Of a stretch of 8,443 nucleotides of DNA, positions 1-6,781 are shown one piece after another (the first letter of the stretch is position 1; each line of letters begins with the position of its first letter). The translations under genes were made by a program, and so were the position numbers. Under the pieces are notes generated by a model. That model saw only the letters and a list, made by a program, of their open reading frames with translations. It searched no databases and was not told the DNA's origin. Origin of the DNA: UBA12478 sp964513275 (GTDB lineage Bacteria; Patescibacteriota; Patescibacteriia; UBA9934; GWF2-40-263); NCBI GenBank assembly GCA_964513275.1, contig CAZELN010000031.1, positions 1-8,443 of the forward strand, read 5' to 3'.

Positions 1-560
1 CGACCGAAAAGATTCCAGTCACCCTCGAGGAGCTTGAAGCTGTTTACCACGTCTGCTGGCAGGACGACTGGTTCATTCATGATCGACAGCGTGAGGAATA
101 TCGAGAGCAAGGACGCTCTTCGCTCAAGGGATTTTATCGACAGCTTGAACAAACAAAACCTCGACCGCTTGCCATTGAACAAGGATTCACCATGAAGTTT
201 GGGGATGTCATCCTGAAAGGTCGAATCGATCGGATTGATACTTTTGAAGATGGAATCGAAATTATCGACTACAAAACAGGTTCGCCAAAAACGGAGCTTT
301 CCAAAGAAGATAAGGAGCAGTTATGGCTGTATCAATTGGCAGCACGCGACGTACTTGGGCTTATTCCAAAACGACTTACGTATCACTATCTCACGGACAA
401 CAGTCAAATCTCGTTCTTGGGGACCGACGAACAGCTCCTTGATGTACAGGAATCGATCGTTGAACGAGTCCAGGCGATCCGTTCGTCAACATTTTATCCA
501 ACGCCAGGATTCCATTGTTCCTTCTGTGATTTTGCCGATATCTGTGAGTTTCGTCAGTGA
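1..560 (+). CDS. C-terminal part of a UvrD/AddB-like helicase-nuclease (PD-(D/E)XK domain), 5' end outside the window
   Basis: The reading frame is open from the left edge (first full codon at base 3) to a TGA at 558-560, giving 185 residues of a longer protein. It shows a PD-(D/E)XK nuclease core: GRIDRID at fragment residues 73-79 (catalytic Asp), IDYKTG at 88-93 (Asp and Lys of the motif) and a QxxxY motif (QLWLY, 106-110). The end carries C-x2-C-x5-C (Cys172, 175, 181), the C-terminal half of the iron-sulfur staple seen in AddB-type and Cas4-like nucleases; the fourth cysteine should lie upstream of the window. In this family the domain is usually fused behind a UvrD/Rep-type helicase and processes DNA ends during recombinational repair. 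The helicase part is not visible, so that fusion is inferred. A stand-alone RecB-like nuclease is the alternative. An internal ATG at 192 cuts into the nuclease fold and is not a credible start. The stop overlaps the next gene. Confidence 0.82.
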   Translation, partial: TEKIPVTLEELEAVYHVCWQDDWFIHDRQREEYREQGRSSLKGFYRQLEQTKPRPLAIEQGFTMKFGDVILKGRIDRIDTFEDGIEIIDYKTGSPKTELSKEDKEQLWLYQLAARDVLGLIPKRLTYHYLTDNSQISFLGTDEQLLDVQESIVERVQAIRSSTFYPTPGFHCSFCDFADICEFRQ

Positions 561-907
561 TGATATACTACAGGCGTATGGCATTGTCGCCGCTTCGAGA
601 TCTTCTTGCAAACTCAACGCTTAACCGTCCGGGCGTTCGTCGTTCTATTCATGCGTCCATGATTGTGCAAGCCGCGAATCGCATCATTCCTGGATATCTC
701 CCAGGTATGCAAGCATTTGACGTAATAGCCATATCCTTCAAAGAAGGCCTTCTGCGTCTTCGTGTCAAGAGCGCTGCTGCCAAGTACGGCATGCGTGGTG
801 TTGAGGAGGCTCTGCTAACAAAGCTTCGTCAGGAGTTTCCTTCATCGGAAATCAAAAAAATCCAGATTGTTATTTCAAAAGAGCCATCCCGCTATGAGCT
901 TCCGTAG
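560..907 (+). CDS. DUF721 / DciA-like small protein
   Basis: A 115-residue protein starts at ATG 560, which overlaps the preceding TGA by one base (TGATG) and suggests translational coupling. GTG 557 and ATG 578 are also possible. Starting at 578 gives 109 residues beginning MALSPLRDLL, which fits the usual DUF721 N-terminus better. The pattern is that of DUF721: a short N-terminal helix with a Leu-rich start, a helix with small residues (HASMIVQAANRIIP), a strand segment (GLLRLRVKSAA), a helix (EEALLTKLRQEF) and a final strand (EIKKIQIVI). In other bacteria DUF721 proteins include DciA, which loads the replicative helicase DnaB. The assignment rests on this pattern rather than on any catalytic motif, and the protein is at the short end for DciA. 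It is downstream of a DNA-repair nuclease and overlaps the next gene by 14 nt. Confidence 0.62.
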   Translation: MIYYRRMALSPLRDLLANSTLNRPGVRRSIHASMIVQAANRIIPGYLPGMQAFDVIAISFKEGLLRLRVKSAAAKYGMRGVEEALLTKLRQEFPSSEIKKIQIVISKEPSRYELP

Positions 908-1271
908 CTATCTAATTTTAATGACGTTGGCAACCGGTGCGGCTTGGATTGCTTGGGCGGTTGTTGTGCATAGTGTGGATCCAAGCCGGTCAGGGATACT
1001 GGGACTACTTCTTTTCTACCTTACCTTCACGATGTCCGTATTTGGAACCATGGCTCTTATGGGACTTCTTATTCGGCTTTGGCGATGTAGAACAGCCCTC
1101 ATGCCACGGATTGCCGTACGTTCGTTTCGTCAAGCGATTCTCCTTTCTCTGCTTCTGAGCGGTTCCCTCATACTTTCTTCTCATGGCTGGCTACGTTGGT
1201 GGACCGTTTTTTTGATCGTGATTATGGTTACCTGTGTTGAATTAGTATTCCTTTCTTCACGCCACGCTTGA
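894..1271 (+). CDS. Small multi-pass membrane protein of unknown function
   Basis: A 125-residue protein starts at ATG 894 and overlaps the DUF721-like gene by 14 nt. A longer TTG start at 867 would add only nine polar residues inside that gene and is less likely. An AAAGAG lies 10 nt upstream of the chosen ATG and could be a weak ribosome binding site. Four hydrophobic stretches can be seen, at about residues 6-26, 33-58, 79-95 and 98-120. Between the second and third is a basic loop (RLWRCR... PRIAVRSFR), which should face the cytoplasm. I recognise no enzymatic motif or named family. Its position just ahead of mreB and just behind the replication/repair-type genes gives little clue to its job. 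Hydrophobicity, in-frame length and tight overlap make it a real gene. Its function is unknown. Confidence 0.75.
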   Translation: MSFRSYLILMTLATGAAWIAWAVVVHSVDPSRSGILGLLLFYLTFTMSVFGTMALMGLLIRLWRCRTALMPRIAVRSFRQAILLSLLLSGSLILSSHGWLRWWTVFLIVIMVTCVELVFLSSRHA

Positions 1272-1296
1272 ATACAAAAACTGCGCAGAGGAACGC

Positions 1297-1325
1297 TTGC
1301 TGTAAGGAAAACGTCCTGGTAGAAT
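1297..1325 (+). promoter_or_regulatory. Candidate promoter of the mreBCD-pbp2 operon (extended -10)
   Basis: TTGCTG at 1297-1302 (three of six bases of the -35 consensus) is followed after a 17-nt spacer by TAGAAT at 1320-1325 (five of six of the -10 consensus). A TG lies one base upstream of the -10 (TGG-TAGAAT), as in extended -10 promoters. Transcription would start near 1331-1333, so the leader before the mreB ATG would be only about 15-17 nt. The site is in the longest gap upstream of mreB, where a promoter is expected. The -35 is poor and the call is by eye. Confidence 0.4.
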
Positions 1326-1326
1326 T

Positions 1327-1343
1327 GTGAGGCTAAACCTCAC
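1327..1343 (+). promoter_or_regulatory. Perfect inverted repeat at the mreB start (operator or RNA hairpin)
   Basis: GTGAGG-CTAAA-CCTCAC is a perfect 6-bp inverted repeat with a 5-nt loop. It ends 4 nt before the mreB ATG and overlaps the predicted transcription start. As DNA it could be an operator for a dimeric repressor. As RNA it would put a stem, holding the only GAGG near the gene, directly next to the start codon. A run of four T follows, but that is too short to argue for a terminator. The symmetry is seen directly; both roles are inferred. Confidence 0.4.
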
Positions 1344-1347
1344 TTTT

Positions 1348-2400
1348 ATGTTTAATAAGTTCCTAGGAAAATTTTCAAAGGACCTGGGGATTGATCTGGG
1401 TACGTCCAATACACTCGTGTACTCTCGAGACGGTGGTATTGTCGTAAACGAACCTTCGATCGTAGCGATAAATACCAGAACGGACCAAATTCTTTCTGTT
1501 GGAAAAGATGCAAAAGACATGCTTGGCAAAACGCCACCGCATATTCAAATCACAAGACCGCTTTCAAAAGGAGTTATTTCTGACTTTGAAGTGACGGAGA
1601 AAATGTTGAAATTTTTTATCGATAAAGTGCATGACGAGTCTTTTACGATTGTCCCACGCCCAAGTGTGGTGATCGGGGTACCGCTCGAAACAACGGAAGT
1701 TGAACGTAAAGCCATTGAGGATGCGGCTCTGTCAGCCGGAGCACGAAAAGTGCACCTCGTGGAAAATCCTCTCCTCGCGGCGCTTGGCGCTCGACTTCCA
1801 CTTTCTGAATCTGTTGGCATGATGATTGTCGATATTGGTGGCGGAACAACGGAAATTGCCGTCATGTCCCTGGCGGGAGTCGTGACGTGGAAGTCGTTGG
1901 ATATTGCGGGGGAAGAGATGAACAAAAATATTATTCAATACGCCCGCGACTCGTTTAATCTACTACTCGGTGAACGGATTGCAGAACGTTTGAAGATCCG
2001 CATCGGAACTGCCATCGAACCAGAAGAACCGTTAGAGATTGAAATGCGCGGAAGAGATCTTCTGTCAGGACTTCCAAAAGAGATCATCGTGAATGATACA
2101 CAAATTCGTGAGGCGCTACAGCGATCTGTGCGAACGATCGTTGAAAATATTAAGGCAACCTTAGAAACAACCCCGCCAGAACTTGTCGCGGATATTTATG
2201 AGCGTGGAATCGTATTGACGGGGGGTGGGGCACTTTTGCGCGGAATGGACGCACTCATCTCACGTCATGCGGCCATTCCTGTGCGTGTCGCGGATGATCC
2301 GTTGACCTGTGTGGTTCGTGGCGCAGGTCTCTTGCTTGAGGATCCACAGCTTCTGAAAGATATTTCGCTTCCATCAGCAACTGAGGGGAACATTATTTAG
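1348..2400 (+). CDS. mreB: MreB, actin-like rod-shape determining protein
   Basis: A 350-residue protein, about the length of E. coli MreB (347). The start at ATG 1348 is chosen because it gives MFNKFLGKFSKD, which matches the amphipathic membrane-binding N-terminal helix of Gram-negative MreB. The GTG at 1327 would add seven residues ahead of it. The actin-fold ATPase motifs are intact: phosphate-1 GIDLGTSNT at 14-22, phosphate-2 DIGGGTTE at 162-169, the conserved EEMNKNI helix, and the adenosine motif LTGGGALLRG at about 290-299. MreB polymerises with ATP beneath the membrane and guides the elongation machinery. It heads an operon with mreC 22 nt downstream. No clear Shine-Dalgarno sequence precedes it; a hairpin sits there instead. 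Nothing is missing or truncated. Confidence 0.97.
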   Translation: MFNKFLGKFSKDLGIDLGTSNTLVYSRDGGIVVNEPSIVAINTRTDQILSVGKDAKDMLGKTPPHIQITRPLSKGVISDFEVTEKMLKFFIDKVHDESFTIVPRPSVVIGVPLETTEVERKAIEDAALSAGARKVHLVENPLLAALGARLPLSESVGMMIVDIGGGTTEIAVMSLAGVVTWKSLDIAGEEMNKNIIQYARDSFNLLLGERIAERLKIRIGTAIEPEEPLEIEMRGRDLLSGLPKEIIVNDTQIREALQRSVRTIVENIKATLETTPPELVADIYERGIVLTGGGALLRGMDALISRHAAIPVRVADDPLTCVVRGAGLLLEDPQLLKDISLPSATEGNII

Positions 2401-2422
2401 AGACTGACCACATGCGCGAGCT

Positions 2423-3232
2423 ATGAAATCTGGGATTACAAGCAACAAGCGCATCCGTCGGTTCATGTTTGTGGTGGGACTTGTTCTGTGTATTGCTCTC
2501 TTTTCATTCCAAGGCTTATTTCCAAGAATTTTTGTCCCGTTTGCCGCTCCTCTCGTTGGAATGGGAACATGGGTTTCCCAAGTTGTTTTTTGGCAGACGA
2601 AAGACGCTCAAATCACGCCTGAAGAGCTCAAGGATTTATTCGATGACCGACGGGAATTGAGTATTGACGCTCAGAGAATGACGGAGCTCGAACGTGAAAA
2701 TGAACTCCTGAAACAAGAACTCGGGTATGTGGAACGAACCCAAACAAACGCTCTTCCTACGCGTGTCCTTTCAAAAAGTATCTCCCACTCGGTCAGTAGG
2801 TTCGTTGTGGATGTTGGGGCAGATGACGGCGTCACGATCGGCTTACCCGTGGTATCAGGAGAGGGAATTTTCGTGGGCAAGGTGGTGGATGTCGGCAGAC
2901 ATTCAGCAACCGTGAGCGCCTTGACAGATCCAACGCTCACGGTGGCCGTGAGTTTGCTCAACGAGAGTCAAACCATCGGAATCGCAACTGGATCAACAGG
3001 TGGACTCCTTCAAATCGATTTTATTCCCACAGACGAGGTCGTTACGGAAAATAATCTTGTAGTAACTTCAGGTCTGGAAGCGTCTATTCCAAGTGGTCTT
3101 TTAGTAGGGATTGTGAATAGCGTTGAACAACAAACTGGTTCACCGTTCCAGCAAGCAGTGGTTGAACCCCTAGCCGATGTCCGTCTCCTTTCTTCTGTGC
3201 TTGTGCTACTCACTTCCGAAAAAGCACCATGA
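2423..3232 (+). CDS. mreC: MreC, bitopic rod-shape determining protein
   Basis: A 269-residue protein with the standard MreC layout: a short basic cytoplasmic tail (NKRIRR), one membrane helix at about 13-31, a coiled coil at about 66-105 (EELKDLF... ELERENELLKQEL), then the periplasmic double beta-barrel domain at about 112-264. The family features are visible: RVLSKSISHSVSRFVVDVGADDGV at 114-137, the GLPVVSGEGIFVGKVVDVG strand pair, and GLEASIPSGLLVGIV near 217-231. MreC links cytoplasmic MreB to PBP2 outside the membrane and is thought to activate PBP2. It starts 22 nt after mreB with no ribosome binding site I can identify. Its ATGA junction with mreD points to coupled translation. Confidence 0.95.
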   Translation: MKSGITSNKRIRRFMFVVGLVLCIALFSFQGLFPRIFVPFAAPLVGMGTWVSQVVFWQTKDAQITPEELKDLFDDRRELSIDAQRMTELERENELLKQELGYVERTQTNALPTRVLSKSISHSVSRFVVDVGADDGVTIGLPVVSGEGIFVGKVVDVGRHSATVSALTDPTLTVAVSLLNESQTIGIATGSTGGLLQIDFIPTDEVVTENNLVVTSGLEASIPSGLLVGIVNSVEQQTGSPFQQAVVEPLADVRLLSSVLVLLTSEKAP

Positions 3233-3726
3233 TTCGACTTGCAGGACAACTTGGAGCGTTGTTATTCCTGACGGCTATTCAGGTCAGTTTTATCAACGCT
3301 CTTCCATATCCATTTGACCGGATTCCTCTTGTCCTGGTTGTCACGACGTACCTCTACCAATATCGAAGCTACACAACACTTTGGTGGTGGCTGCCCTTGT
3401 ACGGAAGCATTCTTGATGTTCTGGGTATTTCTACTGCTCCGTTTGAAGTGATTTCCTACACACTGGCCGCAGGATGTCTTACGATATTGGTCGCGCACGT
3501 ATTTACGAATCGATCCTTCTACGGAATCGTTGCAACATCTTGGTTGTGCTTGGCGGTTCTTACGTTGTCTGAAATTGTTTTACTCGGACTGAGCCAGTTG
3601 TTCTCAGATGGATTTCTCCCATGGAAAAATCTTGTTATGACCAATCTCTGGTCAGGGGCGTTTGCGGCTATCCTTCTTCTGTTTGTCGCCCCGTTTTTCC
3701 GTCGATCAATTGGTCGACGTAGCTAG
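3229..3726 (+). CDS. mreD: MreD, integral membrane rod-shape determining protein
   Basis: A 165-residue, strongly hydrophobic protein that starts inside the mreC stop (ATGA at 3229-3232). About six hydrophobic segments can be seen near residues 5-23, 31-46, 50-66, 72-92, 97-121 and 138-157, ending in a basic tail (RRSIGRRS). MreD proteins are poorly conserved in sequence. The call rests on length, the LYGSILDVLG segment after the second hydrophobic pair (which resembles the family's G-x-x-x-D region), and above all the position between mreC and PBP2. It would act in the membrane with MreB and MreC in the elongasome. An 8-bp hairpin is encoded in its last codons, just ahead of the next start. 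Confidence 0.88.
   Translation: MIRLAGQLGALLFLTAIQVSFINALPYPFDRIPLVLVVTTYLYQYRSYTTLWWWLPLYGSILDVLGISTAPFEVISYTLAAGCLTILVAHVFTNRSFYGIVATSWLCLAVLTLSEIVLLGLSQLFSDGFLPWKNLVMTNLWSGAFAAILLLFVAPFFRRSIGRRS
3700..3719 (+). repeat. Near-perfect palindrome (8-bp hairpin) before the PBP2 start
   Basis: CGTCGATC-AATT-GGTCGACG reads as a 20-nt palindrome with a single T/G mismatch, which becomes a G-U wobble in RNA. As RNA it makes an 8-bp stem, mostly GC, closed by an AAUU tetraloop. It lies in the last codons of mreD and ends 8 nt before the GTG start of the penicillin-binding protein. It could limit ribosome entry or tie PBP2 translation to ribosomes finishing mreD. The structure is seen; the role is inferred, and it could be a by-product of the mreD codons. 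Confidence 0.4.
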
Positions 3727-3727
3727 T

Positions 3728-5683
3728 GTGAAAAAGCATCGACGTTCATCTGGTACGCTATTCCGACTCCAAGAGGACGGTCGATATGGCCTTGTGGATG
3801 GCACGGATACCAGTGGAGGTCTTGAGGAATTTTTGGCCGCTTCAGCACAGACGCAGCACAACGGAGGGAGAGAACCTCTCCCGCTGCGTACGTCCTCACA
3901 CCGGAGTCGTCTTCGTGTAGGTCTTTGGATCATGTTGCTCACAACGATAATCTTTATTGGGCGTTCTGCACACCTCCAGGTGATTGAAGGTGCCACCTAC
4001 GAAGTTCTTTCGAACCAAAACAAGGAACACACTGAATTAATCATTCCCTCGCGCGGTCTTGTCGTTGACCGCAACGGTATGGCTGTTGCCTGGAACGAGC
4101 CGGCCTTTGTGCTCACGCTAGTACCGTCTGAGATTCCCACCCAAACAGACGACCGTCAAGAGCTCTTCACTCGCATCGCTGAACGCATTGGAATGCAACC
4201 GACAGATCTTGATCTCTTGCTTTCTCACTACAGTATACGATCGACGGATGCGATCCCCATCATGGACGACCTTCCTTACGAATCGGCTATTCGATTAGCT
4301 ATTGAGCTGTCCGATGTCCCTGGATTTTCACTCACAACCAGAACAAAACGGATTTACACAACCTCCGCGCCATCACTTTCCCATGTGATGGGATATATTG
4401 GCTCCCTCAGCCAGTCAGATATGGAGGAATATGAGCAAGAGGGCTATCGGCTCATAGATACCATCGGAAAAACAGGAATCGAACGACACTATGAGTCACT
4501 CCTGCGGGGTATTCCCGGGAAGCTGACATACGAAGTAAACGCGTTAGGAGAAAAGCTTGCCATTCTCTCCAAAGAAGATCCTGTTTTAGGTTCAAATTTA
4601 ACGCTCTCCATCGACCTTGAGTTTCAAAAGATGGTCGAACAGGCGCTTGCGGAGACGCTTGTGAATGTTGGAGCGACGCGGGGATCGGTCGTGGCCATTG
4701 ATCCAACCACAGGAGCCTTGCGTGCGCTTGTGAGCCTCCCTTCGTATCAAGCAAACGAATTTTCTGACGGAATTTCCCAGGAACGCTACACAACTCTTAT
4801 TGAAGACCGTGACCAACCCCTCTTTTTTCGAGCGATTTCCGGAGAGTTTCCCTCTGGCTCCACATTCAAACCGTTTGTGGCGTACGCGGCGTTAACCGAG
4901 GGTATTGTTTCAGAGCACACGTCTTTTCTCTCGTCCGGAGGATTGCGTATTGCTCAGTGGTTTTTTCCCGACTGGAAGGGAGGTGGACATGGCATCACCG
5001 ATGTACGCAAGGCACTCTCTGAATCGGTAAATACGTATTTTTATGTCGTTGGTGGGGGATTTGACACGGTGACAGGGTTGGGAGTTGAACGGATCACCGA
5101 CTATGCGAAAAAATTTGGTTTTGGAGCGATGACCGGAATTGATCTTTCAGGTGAGGCCGATGGATTTCTCCCATCAAAAGAATGGAAGCAAGACGTAAAG
5201 GGAGAGAGGTGGTATGTTGGAGACACGTATCATCTTGCCATCGGTCAAGGAGATTTTCTTACCACGCCTTTGCAGATGGCTGTTGCAACCGCTGTCATCG
5301 CCAATGGAGGAGCAAAAGTCACGCCCTATGTCGTTGAACAAGCAGACGGATTTGGGGCGGAACTCGTTGAACACATGCTTCCAACAGACATCGAGGGACT
5401 GGACACGTACGCGATGTCTGTTGTGCGACAAGGAATGCGACAAACCGTTACAACAGGTTCCGCCAGGTCGCTAAACACGCTTTCAGAAGCCGTTGCGGGA
5501 AAAACGGGTACAGCACAAACCCCCGGTAATAAGCCGTATCATTCGTGGTTTACGGGGTTTGGTCCGTATGAGGAGCCAACAATCGCCTTGGTTGTCCTCA
5601 TCGAAGAAGGTGGAGAGAGCAACGACGCGGCCGTCCCGCTCGCCAGACAGATTTTGGACTGGTGGTTTACCTACGGTGACTAA
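3728..5683 (+). CDS. mrdA: Penicillin-binding protein 2 (class B transpeptidase of the elongasome)
   Basis: A 651-residue class B PBP. The start is taken as GTG 3728, one base after the mreD stop. An upstream TTG at 3662 would lie within mreD and give an unlikely N-terminus. After a cytoplasmic tail of about 60 residues comes one membrane helix (62-79), then the PBP dimerisation domain with PSRGLVVDRNG (107-117) and GKTGIERHYESLLRGIPG, then the transpeptidase domain. All three catalytic motifs are intact: STFK (Ser378 and Lys381), SVN (433-435) and KTG (592-594). It cross-links new peptidoglycan during side-wall growth. The mreBCD context and the roughly 650-residue size favour PBP2 over the division paralogue PBP3/FtsI. 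The cytoplasmic tail is long compared with E. coli PBP2 and is rich in charged and polar residues. No RodA gene follows. Confidence 0.93.
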   Translation: MKKHRRSSGTLFRLQEDGRYGLVDGTDTSGGLEEFLAASAQTQHNGGREPLPLRTSSHRSRLRVGLWIMLLTTIIFIGRSAHLQVIEGATYEVLSNQNKEHTELIIPSRGLVVDRNGMAVAWNEPAFVLTLVPSEIPTQTDDRQELFTRIAERIGMQPTDLDLLLSHYSIRSTDAIPIMDDLPYESAIRLAIELSDVPGFSLTTRTKRIYTTSAPSLSHVMGYIGSLSQSDMEEYEQEGYRLIDTIGKTGIERHYESLLRGIPGKLTYEVNALGEKLAILSKEDPVLGSNLTLSIDLEFQKMVEQALAETLVNVGATRGSVVAIDPTTGALRALVSLPSYQANEFSDGISQERYTTLIEDRDQPLFFRAISGEFPSGSTFKPFVAYAALTEGIVSEHTSFLSSGGLRIAQWFFPDWKGGGHGITDVRKALSESVNTYFYVVGGGFDTVTGLGVERITDYAKKFGFGAMTGIDLSGEADGFLPSKEWKQDVKGERWYVGDTYHLAIGQGDFLTTPLQMAVATAVIANGGAKVTPYVVEQADGFGAELVEHMLPTDIEGLDTYAMSVVRQGMRQTVTTGSARSLNTLSEAVAGKTGTAQTPGNKPYHSWFTGFGPYEEPTIALVVLIEEGGESNDAAVPLARQILDWWFTYGD

Positions 5684-5689
5684 TTTTGT

Positions 5690-6772
5690 ATGAAAGTCCT
5701 TGCTACGCTCATTGTTCCACTTGGAATGCTCCTCCCGGTCTTTTGCTTTGCTCAAGATGGATTTACTACTCGAGAAGTTGAGGCAACCATTACGGAGGTA
5801 AAATCTGTCGAAGAACTCGAAGGTGGAGTACGCCAGTATACGTTTATCGCGCAGACGGCATATGGAGAAGACTATCTTGTAGAGTCGGCTGATTCGTTTG
5901 CTGCAGGTGTTGGATTCAATCTGAAGGTTGGCGACCAAGTAGATTTGCGCCTCATCGACGTTGATGAAGACCTCGAAGTTTATTTCGACGATGTTCATCG
6001 CGAGAACGGAATTTGGTGGATCGTAGCGGTCTTTGTCGCTCTCACTCTGATGGTTGGATTGCTTCGTGGACTTCTTTCGCTTGTCGGTCTTGCGGTCACG
6101 GTCGTGATCCTTGTATTTGGATTATTTCCCGCCATGGTGCGAGGGGTGGATCCTGTGTTGGCAACCGTTCTTGCTTCAGCCATCATTCTTGCCGTGAACA
6201 TGCATCTTTCACATGGACTCAAGCGACAGACGTTCCTTGCGTTCCTCAGCACCTTGTGCGGGCTTGGATTGGTTCTCGTCTTCACGAAACTATTTCTTGT
6301 GCTTGCACGACTATCAGGTCTGGCGTCAGAAGAGGGAACCCTTCTCTTTTGGGAACTTGATCCTGTCCAGATTCCGGTGGGAATTCTTGCGTCTGGAATC
6401 ATCTTGGGAGCGGTTGGTGTGCTGGACGATATCGCGATTACGCAGTCAGAAACCGTACAAGAATTATTACTCGCTAACCCTCATGTCACCCGCAAAGAGC
6501 TTTTTCAAAAAGCCATGCGCATCGGTCGACATCACATTGCCTCGACGGTAAACACGCTCATTTTGGTCTACGCCGGAGCGGCTCTTCCTGTGTTCCTTCT
6601 GTTTATGAATCAATTTGGTGGATATGAAGAATTTCTCCAAAATGAACTCGTGGCCGAGGAACTCGTTCGTACGATCGCTGGGACATGTGCGCTTGTTCTC
6701 TTGGTTCCATTGAGTACGTGGTTGGCCACATGGAACCCAAAAGTTATTGACAAGGCACGGCAGACGACGTAG
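5690..6772 (+). CDS. YibE/F-family membrane protein
   Basis: A 360-residue protein with an N-terminal signal-like segment (residues 1-21, ending VFCFA before QDG) and an extracytoplasmic region of about 80 residues rich in beta strands (REVEATITEV ... VGDQVDLRLI). About seven membrane helices follow, near 107-125, 127-148, 155-172, 179-207, 228-250, 286-306 and 326-347. Family hallmarks are GVLDDIAITQ (243-252, two Asp in or near a membrane helix) and GRHHIASTVNTL (279-290) followed by YAGAALP. These are typical of the YibE/F family (PF07907), which has no settled function; transport has been suggested because of its topology. It starts 6 nt after the PBP2 stop without a ribosome binding site, so it should be on the wall-synthesis transcript. 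It is not RodA: the SEDS pattern is absent. Confidence 0.85.
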   Translation: MKVLATLIVPLGMLLPVFCFAQDGFTTREVEATITEVKSVEELEGGVRQYTFIAQTAYGEDYLVESADSFAAGVGFNLKVGDQVDLRLIDVDEDLEVYFDDVHRENGIWWIVAVFVALTLMVGLLRGLLSLVGLAVTVVILVFGLFPAMVRGVDPVLATVLASAIILAVNMHLSHGLKRQTFLAFLSTLCGLGLVLVFTKLFLVLARLSGLASEEGTLLFWELDPVQIPVGILASGIILGAVGVLDDIAITQSETVQELLLANPHVTRKELFQKAMRIGRHHIASTVNTLILVYAGAALPVFLLFMNQFGGYEEFLQNELVAEELVRTIAGTCALVLLVPLSTWLATWNPKVIDKARQTT

Positions 6773-6775
6773 CCT
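6747..6775 (+). promoter_or_regulatory. Possible promoter for greA-lysS
   Basis: A perfect TTGACA at 6747-6752 (inside the last codons of the YibE/F gene) is followed after 17 nt by TAGCCT at 6770-6775. That hexamer keeps only the first, second and last -10 bases, which are the most conserved. Start of transcription would be near 6782. A better -10 hexamer, TATGAT at 6775-6780, stands 22 nt away, which is too far for normal spacing. Low-confidence call by eye. Confidence 0.25.
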
Positions 6776-6781
6776 ATGATT

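Noticed and set aside
1327..1347. GTG 1327 as the mreB start
   Set aside because: It would add seven residues ahead of MFNKFLGKFSKD, which already matches the usual amphipathic MreB N-terminus, and the GTG is part of the inverted repeat.
3607..5174. A 16-nt exact direct repeat, GATGGATTTCTCCCAT, at 3607-3622 (mreD) and 5159-5174 (PBP2)
   Set aside because: Both copies encode DGFLP in frame in unrelated proteins and the surrounding sequence differs. A shared peptide with the same codon preference explains it better than a functional repeat.
5483..5998. 171-codon open frame on the - strand over the PBP2 end and YibE/F start
   Set aside because: It is a shadow of two real + strand genes, with low-complexity-like composition and no domain pattern.
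6775..6780. TATGAT as the -10 partner of the TTGACA at 6747
   Set aside because: The spacer is 22 nt, outside the usual 16-19 nt range, so the weaker TAGCCT at 17 nt was reported instead.
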